Source: Coriobacteriaceae bacterium (GTDB lineage: Bacteria > Actinomycetota > Coriobacteriia > Coriobacteriales > Coriobacteriaceae). Taken from it: 64,000 nt of DNA. Under the pieces are notes generated by a model. The model did no database searches, was not told where the DNA came from, and saw only the letters and a program-made list of their open reading frames with translations. Shown here in pieces: positions 1-9,175 of the stretch. The stretch is taken from the NCBI GenBank assembly GCA_902399975.1, contig CABOHA010000003.1:62001-126000 (forward strand), given 5' to 3'. Within the stretch, counting starts at the first letter, position 1. The number at the start of each line of letters is the position of its first letter. The position numbers were made by a program, and so were the translations under genes.

Positions 1-1002
1 AAAGGCGCGGCTGCGACCCACGGTGTTCTCGAAAAAGCGGCTCTGGCTCTCGTGGATGCCCATGGAGGTGCCGCCCTCCAGGCAGGTGCGCGCGTAGGCG
101 GGATTGACGCCCAGCTCGTACATGGTGTGCCCCGCCTCGTGGATGATGCTGTAGACGTTGGAGATGCAGTCGTCCTCGTAGATGTGCGTCGCGATGCGCG
201 CATCACCCACGGCAAAGCCCTCGCTAAACGGATGCTCGGTAAAGGCAAGCGTGGTGTCGTCCAGGTCCAGGCCGACAAGCTTCATAAGGTCGAAGCTCAT
301 GGCGCGCTGGGCAGCCTCGGGCACGTGGGCGTGCAAAAAGTCGGCAGCCGGCTGCTGGCCGCGCTCGCCGATGGCGTGCACGAGCGGCACGACCGTGGCC
401 TTGACCTCGTCGCAAAACGCGTCGAAGCTCTTGGCGGAAAGGCCGCGCTCGTACTGGTCGAGCCAAACGTCGTATGGATCGCGCTTGGGGTCCATGAGCT
501 CGGCCTGATGCTTAAGTTGGGCGACGATTCTATCCACATAGGTCTCAAAGCTCGCCCAGTCGTTGGCTGCCTTGGCCTTGCGCCACACGGCGTCCGCCTC
601 GCAGGTGAGCCTGGTCCAGGCCTCGGCTTCTTCGGTGGGGATGGCACTGGCCTCACGTTGATCGCGGCCGAGCACACGGATCTCGTCGAGCAGCTGAGGG
701 TCGTCGATTTTGCCGCCGGCGACGGTCTCGCGCGCTAACGAGCGTACGAGCTCAACGGACTTCTCGCTGGTCAGCAGCTTGTGATGCTCGCCGGCAAGCG
801 TGCCCATGGCGTCGGCACGCGCTGCTGCGCCGTTGGCGGGGGCAATGGTCGCGCCGTCAAACTCGGCAATCTTGAGCAGGTACTCACGAGTCCACAGCTT
901 GCCTTCGAGCTTGCGGAATTTTTTGACGGCCTTATCGACCTTCATGCCTTTGGATGTCTTGCCCGCTGCAGGCTCGGCCTTCTTATCGAGTTTCTTTCCC
1001 AT
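1..1002 (-). CDS. Carboxypeptidase Taq, M32 family metallopeptidase (C-terminus cut by window edge)
   Basis: Cytoplasmic zinc carboxypeptidase that removes residues from peptide C-termini. The visible N-terminal 334 codons begin at an ATG at 1002, read leftward, with AAGGA a few bases upstream. The protein starts with a lysine-rich segment (MGKKLDKKAEPAAGK). Zinc-site motif HEAGH (from IIHEAGHTMYELG) is encoded around 125-145, followed by the M32-type GGTSMGIHESQSRFFEN segment that supplies the third ligand and active-site loop. M32 enzymes usually have about 500 residues, so roughly one third lies outside the window. It is divergent from pheST. The family call is firm from the HExxH plus HES motifs; the exact substrate is unknown. 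Confidence 0.9.
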   Translation of the reverse strand, partial: MGKKLDKKAEPAAGKTSKGMKVDKAVKKFRKLEGKLWTREYLLKIAEFDGATIAPANGAAARADAMGTLAGEHHKLLTSEKSVELVRSLARETVAGGKIDDPQLLDEIRVLGRDQREASAIPTEEAEAWTRLTCEADAVWRKAKAANDWASFETYVDRIVAQLKHQAELMDPKRDPYDVWLDQYERGLSAKSFDAFCDEVKATVVPLVHAIGERGQQPAADFLHAHVPEAAQRAMSFDLMKLVGLDLDDTTLAFTEHPFSEGFAVGDARIATHIYEDDCISNVYSIIHEAGHTMYELGVNPAYARTCLEGGTSMGIHESQSRFFENTVGRSRAF

Positions 1003-1137
1003 ACCATATCCTTGATCTCGTGAGCCGAGCGCTTCGGGTGGGCGCGCGGCCAGTTTGCACAGCTACCTGCCTTGTACCCAGTGCGAACAAAACGGAACGC
1101 GGCGATGCACACGCAGAATGTGTTATCCTATAGCCCA

Positions 1138-1425
1138 ATGCGTTGACGGAGAGGGTTTTGCCCGCCGCGTCGCCGGCAAGAGAGGGAAGGTCATGGGCTG
1201 CGAGCCTTCCTGCGGTGACAAGGGCCAAGCGTTCACTCCCGAGCAGCGACCTCAACGGGCACGCGGCCAGCGGCGGCGAAGCCCCAGTAGGGAAGCCGTG
1301 AGCCTCGCGACAAGGGGCACAGAGTGGGCGCGGCGGGCCAGACATCCGCCGGGTCAAACAAGGTGGTACCGCGGAATTCAACCGTCCTTGGGCAATGCAC
1401 ATGCCCGAGGGCGGTTTTTTTGTTA
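1138..1425 (+). promoter_or_regulatory. T-box leader of pheST
   Basis: A tRNA-sensing leader between the divergent peptidase and pheS. The invariant T-box sequence AGGTGGTACCGCGG lies at 1361-1374. Its UGGU bulge would pair with a tRNA ending in ACCA, matching the A discriminator of the tRNA-Phe at 25981. A rho-independent terminator (stem CCGTCCTTGGGCA with TGCCCGAGGGCGG, then seven T) spans about 1382-1422. A likely specifier codon UUC (Phe) is at 1232-1234, on the 3' side just above a basal helix formed by CGGAG and CTCCCG. Expected outcome: uncharged tRNA-Phe stabilises the antiterminator and turns on pheS-pheT. The motif is seen directly; the specifier position is inferred. Confidence 0.9.
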
Positions 1426-1506
1426 CCGAACCGGGCCGCACATCCGCAGCTCCGGGTGGCTCCAGCCGCCGCGGCAAGTGGATGCGCGAGAGACGAAAGG
1501 GAAGAC

Positions 1507-2583
1507 ATGAGTCTGATTGATGATCTGGTCAAACTCGAGGAAGAGGCCAAGGAGCTCGTCGCAGGCGCCGATGACGCCGCCAAGCTCGAGGCTGCGCGTG
1601 TTGAGCTGCTCGGTCGCAAGGGTCGTATCACCGGCTTGATGCGCATGATGGGCAAGCTCGCCCCCGAGGATCGTCCCGTGATGGGCAAGCGCGCCAACGA
1701 GATGCGCCAGCTGATCGAGGGCATGCTCGACGAGCGAAACACCGAGATGAAGGCCGCCGCCCTCAAGCGCGCACTCGAGCACGACGCCGTCGACATCACG
1801 CTGCCGGGCATCCGTCCGCAGATCGGCCACCAGCACCTGATCAAGCAAATCATCGAGGAGGCCGAGGACATCTTCTGCGGCATCGGCTACACCGTCGAGT
1901 CCGGCCCCATGGTCGACACCTCTTACTACAACTTCACCGCGCTCAACGCTCCCATGGATCACCCGAGCCGCTCGGCCCGCGATACCTTCTACGTGGTCGA
2001 CAACAACCCCGGCAGCGTCGCGCACCCCGAGGCTCACGCCCACGGCGAGTCCGACGTGCTGCTGCGCACCCAGACTTCGGGCGTGCAGATCCACACTATG
2101 GAGTCGCAGAAGCCGCCCATCTACATGATCTGCCCGGGCACCGTCTACCGTCCCGACACGGCCGATGCCTGCCACCTGCCGCAGTTCAACCAGATCGAGG
2201 GCCTGGTCGTCGACGAGGGCATCACCTTCGGCGACCTGAAGGGCACGCTCGACTACTTTGTTAAGTGCATGTTTGGCGAGGACCGCAAGACGCGCTACCG
2301 CCCGCACTTCTTCCCCTTCACCGAGCCTTCCTGCGAGGTGGACGTGAGCTGCCACGTGTGCGGCGGTAAGGGCTGCAACTTCTGCAAGCACAGCGGCTGG
2401 ATCGAGATCCTGGGCTGCGGCATGGTCGACCCCAACGTCCTCATCAACTGCGGCATCGACCCCGAGAAGTACACCGGCTTCGCCTTTGGCATTGGCGCCG
2501 AGCGCGTCGCGGCCCTGCGCTACGACCTGCCGGACCTCAGAACGCTCATGACGGGCGATATGCGCTTCCTGAACCAATTTTAA
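1507..2583 (+). CDS. pheS: Phenylalanine--tRNA ligase alpha subunit
   Basis: Catalytic alpha chain of the (alpha-beta)2 PheRS that charges tRNA-Phe. It has 358 residues, close to the family norm. The ATG at 1507 follows GAAAGGGAAG and begins MSLIDDLVKLEEEAKELV, the usual N-terminal coiled coil; an earlier in-frame ATG at 1324 lies inside the T-box and is rejected. The class II core is evident: DTSYYNF, then a RTQTSGVQIHTM motif 2-like segment, a cysteine-rich CHVCGGKGCNFCKHSGW stretch, and the C-terminal GIGAERVAALRY motif 3. It lies upstream of pheT, separated by an intergenic hairpin element, and is controlled by the T-box leader. Confidence 0.97.
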   Translation: MSLIDDLVKLEEEAKELVAGADDAAKLEAARVELLGRKGRITGLMRMMGKLAPEDRPVMGKRANEMRQLIEGMLDERNTEMKAAALKRALEHDAVDITLPGIRPQIGHQHLIKQIIEEAEDIFCGIGYTVESGPMVDTSYYNFTALNAPMDHPSRSARDTFYVVDNNPGSVAHPEAHAHGESDVLLRTQTSGVQIHTMESQKPPIYMICPGTVYRPDTADACHLPQFNQIEGLVVDEGITFGDLKGTLDYFVKCMFGEDRKTRYRPHFFPFTEPSCEVDVSCHVCGGKGCNFCKHSGWIEILGCGMVDPNVLINCGIDPEKYTGFAFGIGAERVAALRYDLPDLRTLMTGDMRFLNQF

Positions 2584-2599
2584 GTTGACCTGTCCCGGC

Positions 2600-2698
2600 G
2601 GCTTCCCGAGCCACCGCACCTTGCCTTTCAATCGTCGGTTGCGTACCTAAGTACGCGGCCCTCCTCTTTCAAGGCAATCTGCGGCACCTCGGAAACCC
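2600..2698. repeat. Modular hairpin element, copy A (between pheS and pheT)
   Basis: An intergenic hairpin with a core at about 2626-2671 beginning TTCAATCGTCGG, then GCGTAC-CTAA-GTACGC, then CCCTCCTCTTTCA. Copy B at 54599-54694 carries almost the same core. The outer stem here is TTGCCTT/AAGGCAA, CCGCA/TGCGG and CCGAG/CTCGG. It differs in sequence from the other copies but is still self-complementary. Confidence 0.75.
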
Positions 2699-2763
2699 GT
2701 CTCCGTAGCTGGAGTTTTCCGACTGTTTATTGCAGGCGTTACAGATGAAAGGAGACCAGTTAG

Positions 2764-5217
2764 ATGCGCGTTTCTTACGACTGGCTCAAGACCATGATCG
2801 ATATTCCGGAGGATCCCAAGACTCTTTCGGACGAATATATCCGTACCGGCACCGAGGTCGAGGCGATCGATACCGTGGGCGAGTCCTTCGACCACGTGGT
2901 GACCGCCCAGGTGCTCACCAAGACCTCGCACCCCGATAGCGACCACATGTATGTGTGCTCGGTCGACGTGGGTGACAAGAACCTCGACGCCGACGGCAAC
3001 CCCGCCCCGCTGCAGATTGTCTGCGGCGCGCAGAACTTTGAGGCCGGCGACCACATCGTCACGGCCATGATCGGCGCCGAGCTGCCCGGCGACATCAAGA
3101 TCAAGAAGAGCAAGCTTCGCGGCGTCGTGTCCATGGGCATGAACTGCTCCGCGCGCGAGCTCGGCTTGGGCGGCGACCACTCCGGCATCATGATCCTGCC
3201 CGAGGATACGCCCTGCGGCATGCCGTTTGCCGAGTACGTGGGCTCGAGCGACACCGTGCTCGACTGCGAGATCACGCCCAACCGCCCCGACTGCCTGTCC
3301 ATGATCGGCATGGCTCGCGAGACCGGCGCCATCTTCGACCGCGATTTCCACGTTGAGCTGCCCGCCATCAAGGCCGAGACCGGCCGCGCGACGGACGACG
3401 AGCTTTCGGTCGAGATTGCCGACGAGGGGCTGTGCGACCGCTATGTCGCCCGCATCGTGCGTAACGTGAAGGTCGGCCCGTCGCCCGACTGGATGGTCAA
3501 GCGCCTCAACGCCCTGGGCGTGCGTCCGCACAACAACATCGTCGACATCACCAACTACGTGATGATGCTCACCGGTCAGCCGCTGCACGCCTTTGACCTG
3601 GACACCTTTGCCGAGCGCGAGGGCCATCGCCGCGTGGTGGTTCGCGCCGCCCAGCAGGACGAGAAGTTCACGACCCTCGACGGCGAGGAGCGCACGCTCG
3701 ACGCCGGCATGGGTCTCATCACCGACGGCGAGCGTCCCGTGGCGCTGGCCGGCGTTATGGGCGGCATGGATTCCGAGATTGAGGACGACACCGTCGACGT
3801 GATGGTCGAGAGTGCCTGCTTCAATGCCGGTCGCACCTCGCACACCAGCCGCGACCTGTCGCTGATCTCCGACGCCTCCATCCGCTTTGAGCGTCAGGTC
3901 GACGAGACCGGCTGCGTGGATGTGGCCAACGTGGCCTGCGCGCTCATCGAAGAGATCGCCGGCGGCGAGGTTGCTCCCGGCTATGTCGACGTGTTCCCCG
4001 CGCCCAAGACCATCGATAGCATCAAGCTGCGCTTGGCCCGCGTGCACGCCATCTGCGGCGCCGACATCGAGCCCGACTTTATCGAGCGCTCGCTCACCCG
4101 CCTGGGCTGCACCGTCGAGCGCGACGGCGACGACTTTATGGTCACTCCGCCGAGCTTCCGCCCCGACCTGCCGCGCGAGATTGACCTGATCGAGGAGGTC
4201 CTGCGCCTATGGGGCATGGGCCGTGTGACGGCGACCATCCCGGCTGCCAAGAACCACATCGGCGGCCTGACCCGCGAGCAGAAGCTCACCCGCAAGGTCG
4301 GCGAAATCCTGCGCGCCTGCGGCCTCAACGAGACCACGACTTTTGGCTTTGCCGCCCCGGGCGACCTGGAGAAGATCGGCATGTCCACCGAGGGCCGCGG
4401 CTGCCCCGTGGTGCTCATGAACCCGCTGGTAGCCGAGCAGACCGAGATGCGTCGTTCGCTGCTGCCGGGCCTGTTGCAATCCGTGGCCTATAACGAGGCC
4501 CACGGCACGCCCAACGTGCACCTGTACGAGGTCGGCAGCCTGTTCCACGGTCGCGAGAACGCCAGCCTGCCCAAGGAGACCAAGTCCGTGGCGGGTGTGC
4601 TCTCGGGCCAGTGGAGCGAGCAGTCCTGGAACATGAAGTACCGCAAGCTGCGCTTCTTCTTTGGCAAGGGTATTGTCGAGGAGCTGCTCGCCCAGCTGCG
4701 CATCGAGAAGGTTCGCTTCCGTCCCGTCGAGGGCGAGAGCTATGCCTTCCTGCAGCCGGGTCGTGCTGCCGAGGTGCTCTCGGGCGGTACCGTGCTGGGC
4801 TGGGTTGGCGAGATCCACCCCGAGGCACGCGAGGCTATGGGCATTGACGAGGTCGTCGTTGCCTTTGAGCTCGATCTGGACAAGCTGATCAAGGGCGCCC
4901 GCAACCAGGAGAACTACCGTGAGTTCTCGCAGTACCCGGCCGTTGAGCACGACCTCGCTATCGTGGTCGACAATGCCGTGACCTGCGAGGATCTTGAGCG
5001 CCGTATTACCAGCGCCGGCGGCAAGCTGCTCGAGGGCGTGCGTCTGTTCGACGTCTACCGCGATCCCATCCGCATCGGAGCGGGCAAGAAGTCCATGGCC
5101 TTTGCGCTTACGTATCGCTCGGACGATCACACGCTTACCAGCGAAGAGGTCGAGAAGGCGCACCAGAAGATCGTCACCAAGGTGTGCAAGGGCGTAAACG
5201 GCGAGGTTCGCGGCTAG
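2764..5217 (+). CDS. pheT: Phenylalanine--tRNA ligase beta subunit
   Basis: Beta chain of PheRS, 817 residues, full length. The ATG at 2764 is preceded by AAAGGAGA. The N-terminus MRVSYDWLKTMIDIP leads into the EMAP/tRNA-binding domain (residues about 45-155, SHPDSDHMYVCSVDVG and QIVCGAQNF). The B3/B4 editing region follows, then B5 (FRPDLPREIDLIEEVLRLWG), a catalytic-like core, and a C-terminal anticodon-binding domain (FDVYRDPIRIGAGKKSMAFAL). It is co-transcribed with pheS under T-box control and ended by the hairpin at 5249-5285. Confidence 0.97.
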   Translation: MRVSYDWLKTMIDIPEDPKTLSDEYIRTGTEVEAIDTVGESFDHVVTAQVLTKTSHPDSDHMYVCSVDVGDKNLDADGNPAPLQIVCGAQNFEAGDHIVTAMIGAELPGDIKIKKSKLRGVVSMGMNCSARELGLGGDHSGIMILPEDTPCGMPFAEYVGSSDTVLDCEITPNRPDCLSMIGMARETGAIFDRDFHVELPAIKAETGRATDDELSVEIADEGLCDRYVARIVRNVKVGPSPDWMVKRLNALGVRPHNNIVDITNYVMMLTGQPLHAFDLDTFAEREGHRRVVVRAAQQDEKFTTLDGEERTLDAGMGLITDGERPVALAGVMGGMDSEIEDDTVDVMVESACFNAGRTSHTSRDLSLISDASIRFERQVDETGCVDVANVACALIEEIAGGEVAPGYVDVFPAPKTIDSIKLRLARVHAICGADIEPDFIERSLTRLGCTVERDGDDFMVTPPSFRPDLPREIDLIEEVLRLWGMGRVTATIPAAKNHIGGLTREQKLTRKVGEILRACGLNETTTFGFAAPGDLEKIGMSTEGRGCPVVLMNPLVAEQTEMRRSLLPGLLQSVAYNEAHGTPNVHLYEVGSLFHGRENASLPKETKSVAGVLSGQWSEQSWNMKYRKLRFFFGKGIVEELLAQLRIEKVRFRPVEGESYAFLQPGRAAEVLSGGTVLGWVGEIHPEAREAMGIDEVVVAFELDLDKLIKGARNQENYREFSQYPAVEHDLAIVVDNAVTCEDLERRITSAGGKLLEGVRLFDVYRDPIRIGAGKKSMAFALTYRSDDHTLTSEEVEKAHQKIVTKVCKGVNGEVRG

Positions 5218-5246
5218 GATCGCTTGCGTCTGTGACGAATGTATTG

Positions 5247-5286
5247 CAAAACGGCGCACTGCTTTGTTGGCAGTGCGCCGTTTGCT
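5247..5286 (+). terminator. Rho-independent-like terminator after pheT
   Basis: Strong hairpin ACGGCGCACTGC-TTTGTTG-GCAGTGCGCCGT directly after pheT, followed by a short T-containing tail (TTGCTAT). Confidence 0.8.
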
Positions 5287-5301
5287 ATGATAGCCGGCGG
5301 C

Positions 5302-5329
5302 GTGTTACGAACCTAGCAATACGTAACAC
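5302..5329. promoter_or_regulatory. NikR-type operator upstream of cbiMQO
   Basis: Perfect inverted repeat GTGTTAC-N14-GTAACAC (arms 5302-5308 and 5323-5329), 55 bp before the cbiM start. As I recall it, this matches the GTGTTAC-N13/14-GTAACAC consensus inferred by comparative genomics for NikR outside Enterobacteria. It suggests nickel-dependent repression of the transporter. No nikR gene is in the window. Confidence 0.7.
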
Positions 5330-5384
5330 TGGCAAGGTGATTCAAACGGCGCTGCGATCGCGTGCCGACAACCGGGAGGCGTAT

Positions 5385-6470
5385 ATGCACATTCCAGATA
5401 ATTATCTGTCCCCGCAGACCGATGCCGTCATGGCGGTTGCGATGGTGCCCGTTTGGGTCCACTGCATCAAGAAGGTGCGCGCCACGCTCGATCGCGAGCA
5501 CATGGCTTTTCTGGGCATCTGCGCCGCATTCTCCTTCTTGCTCATGATGTTTAACGTTCCGCTGCCCGGCGGCACCACAGGCCACGCCGTCGGCGGCGCA
5601 CTCATCGCGCTGCTGCTGGGCCCCGAGGCCGCGGCTATCGCTGTCTCGGTCGCGCTGGCGCTGCAGGCGCTGCTGTTTGGCGACGGCGGCGTTCTGTCGT
5701 TTGCCGCCAACTGCTTTAACATGGCCTTTGTGCTGCCGTTTGTCGCTGCTATCGTGTTCCGTGCGCTCAACAGCCGTCTGCACGACAAGAGCTGGGGCAC
5801 CTCGGTTTCTGCCATCGTGAGCGGCTGGGTCGGCCTGTGCCTGGCGGCCCTGTGCGCGGCAATCGAGTTTGGTATTCAGCCGATGCTCTTCACCAACGCT
5901 TCGGGCGCGCCGCTGTACTGCCCCTTCCCGCTGTCCGTGGCTATTCCGGCCATGTTGATCCCGCATATGCTGGTTGCCGGCGTGATCGAGGGCGTGGCGA
6001 CGGCCGCCATCTACGGTTTCATTAAGAAGACGGCGCCGAGCATTATCGTCGGGCCCGAGGCCGCCGATGGCCAGCTTGCTGCCGAGGGCGCTGCTGCCAA
6101 GAAGACCTCGCTGGTCCCCACGCTCATCCTGGTCGCCGTGCTTGTCGTAGCTACGCCGCTGGGCCTGCTGGCCACGGGTGACGCCTGGGGTGAGTGGGAC
6201 GCCGAGGGCGCCGCGACCGCCGTTCAGGAGGCTGGCGATGACAGCCTGCAGGCTTCGGTCGGCCTCGATACCCCGACCTTTGCCGATGCCCTGCCCACGG
6301 GCGATTATCTGCAGGCCTATTCCGAGGAGCAGGGCCTTGGCTTTGCCGGCCAGGCCGCGATGTATATTCTTTCGGGCGTAATTGGCGTGGCGGTGCTCAC
6401 CATCGCATTCCGCCTGGTCTCGCTGACGGTCAAGGAAAGCGGTGCTCATGGCAATAGCCGAGCTGCCTAG
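5385..6470 (+). CDS. cbiM: Cobalt/nickel ECF-type transporter S component, CbiM/NikM fused to a CbiN/NikN-like tail
   Basis: Membrane substrate-binding component of an energy-coupling factor importer for Co2+ or Ni2+. It has 361 residues from the ATG at 5385 (GGGAGG upstream). The N-terminus MHIPDNYLSP carries the His2 metal-chelating signature of CbiM/NikM. About six hydrophobic segments follow through residue 220, then a periplasmic-type tail (TPLGLLATGDAWGEWDAEG) and a final membrane helix, typical of the NikM-NikN fusion form. Its stop overlaps the cbiQ start, and cbiQ and cbiO follow. The NikR-type operator upstream argues for nickel rather than cobalt; sequence alone cannot settle this. 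Confidence 0.9.
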   Translation: MHIPDNYLSPQTDAVMAVAMVPVWVHCIKKVRATLDREHMAFLGICAAFSFLLMMFNVPLPGGTTGHAVGGALIALLLGPEAAAIAVSVALALQALLFGDGGVLSFAANCFNMAFVLPFVAAIVFRALNSRLHDKSWGTSVSAIVSGWVGLCLAALCAAIEFGIQPMLFTNASGAPLYCPFPLSVAIPAMLIPHMLVAGVIEGVATAAIYGFIKKTAPSIIVGPEAADGQLAAEGAAAKKTSLVPTLILVAVLVVATPLGLLATGDAWGEWDAEGAATAVQEAGDDSLQASVGLDTPTFADALPTGDYLQAYSEEQGLGFAGQAAMYILSGVIGVAVLTIAFRLVSLTVKESGAHGNSRAA

Positions 6471-7284
6471 TTGGCTTGCGGTCGAGCAGCGTTACGAGCC
6501 TGCGGGGGCTCGGCATCGCGTGATGCAAAAGAATGTCCTGCACCTGGCGAGCCTGCTTGAGCGGGTTCGCCTGGGTGGAGGCGCGAACGAGGGCGGGTCG
6601 ATGGTCGACCGCGCCCTTTCTTGCGTTTCGGCTCCGGTGCGCCTGGTGGGGATGTTCGTCTGCGTTCTGTGCGTGTGCCTGACGCAGAGCCCGCTGTACC
6701 TCATGTTGATGGCGGCTATCGCGTTGGTGCTGGTCGCGGTGCGCCCTGTACGCGGGCTGCGCGCTACCTTTGTGCCGGCGTTGGCTGCCGCGGGGTTTGC
6801 CGTGGTTTTGGCGCTGCCTGCCCTGCTGCTGGGTGCTTCAGCCACGGGCGCCATGCTCAAGATTGCACTCAAGACGTTCATTAACGTGTCGCTGGTGCTG
6901 GGCGTTTCGTGGACGCTCACCTGGAGTCGCATGTCGGCGGCGCTTAAGATGCTGCGCCTGCCCGACGAGGTCATCTTTACCTTTGATATGGCACTCAAGC
7001 ATATCGAGGTGCTGGGATGCACGGCGCACGATCTGTGCGAATCGGTCATGTTGCGCAGCGTTGGCCGTGCGCCTGAGGGATTTTCGCGTACCGATTCGAT
7101 CGCGGGTATCATGGGCATGACCTTTATCAAGGCGATGGAGTGCAGCCACGCGATGGACGAGGCTATGCTCTGCCGCGGCTTTGCCGGTGCGTACCCGGCG
7201 CCCGGGCGGAGCGGCTTTGGCTGGCGCGATGCGGTTTATGCGGCCGTCGTGGTGCTGCTCGCCGTGTTGTGCGCGGTGCTGTAG
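6448..7284 (+). CDS. cbiQ: Cobalt/nickel ECF transporter T component CbiQ
   Basis: Transmembrane coupling protein of the ECF importer, 278 residues. The ATG at 6448 overlaps the end of cbiM by 23 nt and has AAGGAAAG about 9 nt upstream; a GTG at 6442 is too close to that site. Hydrophobic helices occur around residues 55-140 and at the C-terminus (AVYAAVVVLLAVLCAVL). The CbiQ coupling region is seen around MSAALKMLRLPDEVIFTFDMALKHIEVL and the later RGFAGAYPAPGRS segment, equivalent to the A-x-x-x-R-G motif (AMLCRGF). It links CbiM to the ATPase CbiO. Confidence 0.88.
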   Translation: MAIAELPSWLAVEQRYEPAGARHRVMQKNVLHLASLLERVRLGGGANEGGSMVDRALSCVSAPVRLVGMFVCVLCVCLTQSPLYLMLMAAIALVLVAVRPVRGLRATFVPALAAAGFAVVLALPALLLGASATGAMLKIALKTFINVSLVLGVSWTLTWSRMSAALKMLRLPDEVIFTFDMALKHIEVLGCTAHDLCESVMLRSVGRAPEGFSRTDSIAGIMGMTFIKAMECSHAMDEAMLCRGFAGAYPAPGRSGFGWRDAVYAAVVVLLAVLCAVL

Positions 7285-7328
7285 CGCGGGCGGCCGAGCC
7301 GTCGATGTGGATAGGGAAGGGCGACGTT

Positions 7329-8099
7329 TTGGCAAACGATACGAATGGCGTGATGGGCGCGAGCGGTGCTACTGGCGCCAAGAGCGTGCCGCTCATCGAG
7401 TTTCGCGACGTGGTGTTCTCCTATGCGGGGCATACGGTTGTCGATGGTGTGTCGCTGCAGGTCGATCGTGGTGAACTCGTTGCCCTACTCGGTCCCAACG
7501 GCTGCGGTAAGACGACGATTATGCGCCTTATCAACGGTCTTGAACTAGCGGACGCGGGCGCGTACCTGTTTGACGGGCACGTGATCGATGCGGCATATCT
7601 CAAGGATTCCGCAGCCGCTCAGCGTTTTCATCAGCGCGTGGGCTTTGTGTTCCAGAATGCCGACGCCCAGCTGTTCTGCGCTACGGTGGGCGAGGAAGTT
7701 GCTTTTGGCCCCGCGCAGATGGGGCTGCCGACAGACGAGCTCGAGCGCCGCGTCCGCGATGCCATGGAGCTGTTCCAGGTTGCCGATCTGGTCGATGCCT
7801 CGCCCTATCAGCTTTCGGGCGGGCAAAAGAAGCGCGTTGCGCTGGCTGCGGTCGTGTCGATGAACCCCGATATCCTAGTGCTCGATGAGCCCACCAACGG
7901 GCTCGATGAGGACTCGTGCGACATCGTAGTCAACTTTTTGCTGGCCTACGTTGCTGCCGGTAAGACGGTTTTGATGAGTACGCACCATCAAGATTTGGTG
8001 CGCCGCCTGGAGGCCCGTGCCATCTATATCGATCGATATCACCATGTGGTCGAGGCGCCCGTGCCGTCGTATGGAACCGAAAGCGGTGCTGCGGACTAG
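7329..8099 (+). CDS. cbiO: Cobalt/nickel ECF transporter ATP-binding protein CbiO
   Basis: Cytoplasmic ABC ATPase of the metal importer, 256 residues with this start. The TTG at 7329 has AGGGAAGGG seven bases upstream; an in-frame ATG at 7305 lacks a ribosome binding site and is the alternative. Walker A GPNGCGKT is at residues 55-62, the Q-loop glutamine near 109 (FVFQNADAQLF), signature LSGGQ at 162-166, Walker B ILVLDE at 182-187, and the switch histidine in STHHQD. It is the third gene of cbiMQO. The Q-loop wording FQNADAQLF is typical of ECF ATPases. Confidence 0.92.
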   Translation: MANDTNGVMGASGATGAKSVPLIEFRDVVFSYAGHTVVDGVSLQVDRGELVALLGPNGCGKTTIMRLINGLELADAGAYLFDGHVIDAAYLKDSAAAQRFHQRVGFVFQNADAQLFCATVGEEVAFGPAQMGLPTDELERRVRDAMELFQVADLVDASPYQLSGGQKKRVALAAVVSMNPDILVLDEPTNGLDEDSCDIVVNFLLAYVAAGKTVLMSTHHQDLVRRLEARAIYIDRYHHVVEAPVPSYGTESGAAD

Positions 8100-8179
8100 T
8101 TGCTGCGTAGAGGATGCGTAGCCGCCCGTGCGGCTTTGCCGTGATGGTATAGTTATCCAGGTTTTTTATGGGGGTGGCT

Positions 8180-9028
8180 ATGCCAAGCTGGAACATTCAT
8201 ATCGCTCAGACGGAGCGTTTGCTGGAGCGCACCAGTGCGCTTGCCGATAGCGTGCGCGACCGCAATGCCTTTTTGTTTGGCTGCGTGGTTCCGGATATCT
8301 TCGTGGGCTATATGGTCCCTGGCATCGCCGATCCCATCCCGTACCGCATTACGCACTTTGCCAAGCCTGAGCCCATCCCTAAGCCTCGTGAGCATGAGTT
8401 CTGGGAAACCTATGTGGCACCGTTGCTTAAAAGTTCGCCCACCGGTGCGCCGGCCGCGGCGACCTCGATTATCGAGGAGCGCGAGCGACTGAACCGCGTG
8501 CGCTATCCCCAGCGCTACAGGGATGCCGAGCCGGTCGTCGGCCCCGGCGCTCGTGAGTTCTCGCTTGCGTCCGAGGACGTGGCGCAGTCGTTGCTCGATT
8601 TGACACTGGGTGTCTGGTCGCATCTGGTGGCCGATACCGTATGGAATACGCGCGTGAATCAGTACCTGGAGGCGCACGGCGGCAAGCCGTGCGAGGAATT
8701 CCGCATTAAAAAGCAAGGCGACTTTGACTGGTTTGGTAAGACGCTCGGCATTGTTTCGATTCCGCGCGCGACCGATCGCCTGTATACTGCGGCGACGCGT
8801 TTTGGGCAGTATCCCATCCATAAGGAGTATGTGCTCAAGACCATTGGCGTTATGCACGAGATCGTGCGCGAAAACCCCGGCGAGCCCGATCATCCGCCAT
8901 ACCGCCTGCTAACTGAGGAGTTTTTTGATGCAACGTTTACCGAGGTCATCGAGCTGACCGAGGCGGGATTTGCCGCCCGCGTCGCATCACCCGGTGTTCC
9001 TGCTCTGCCCCTGATCGCTAGCTGCTAG
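8180..9028 (+). CDS. Hypothetical protein, zinc-dependent phospholipase C-like fold
   Basis: 282 residues from the ATG at 8180 (GGGGGTGG upstream). The N-terminus MPSWNIHIAQTERLL followed by AFLFGCVVPDI resembles the MPxWxTHL...FLxGxxxPD pattern of the zinc-dependent phospholipase C-like family. Candidate metal ligands are His7, the Asp of VPDI, a later His (RITHFAKPEP) and WSHLVADTVWNTRVN. There is no signal peptide. It stands alone between cbiO and the convergent pyk. Function is unknown; the fold assignment is tentative. Confidence 0.7.
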   Translation: MPSWNIHIAQTERLLERTSALADSVRDRNAFLFGCVVPDIFVGYMVPGIADPIPYRITHFAKPEPIPKPREHEFWETYVAPLLKSSPTGAPAAATSIIEERERLNRVRYPQRYRDAEPVVGPGAREFSLASEDVAQSLLDLTLGVWSHLVADTVWNTRVNQYLEAHGGKPCEEFRIKKQGDFDWFGKTLGIVSIPRATDRLYTAATRFGQYPIHKEYVLKTIGVMHEIVRENPGEPDHPPYRLLTEEFFDATFTEVIELTEAGFAARVASPGVPALPLIASC

Positions 9029-9175
9029 CTGGCCGGCCCGGCAGTGAACAGCTCATCCCAATCGACCAACAGCTCCCGTCGCAGGGCGTAAACACGGCAA
9101 ACGAGCTGCACATTTCATAGCATGCCATAAGTAGCTGGTTGCGTGTCATGCCGTGCGGGAGGCATCGACGCACAG

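Noticed and set aside
5286..5384. Cobalamin riboswitch before cbiM
   Set aside because: No B12-box (GCCACTG-type) sequence, and the leader is too short; a NikR-type operator explains the dyad.
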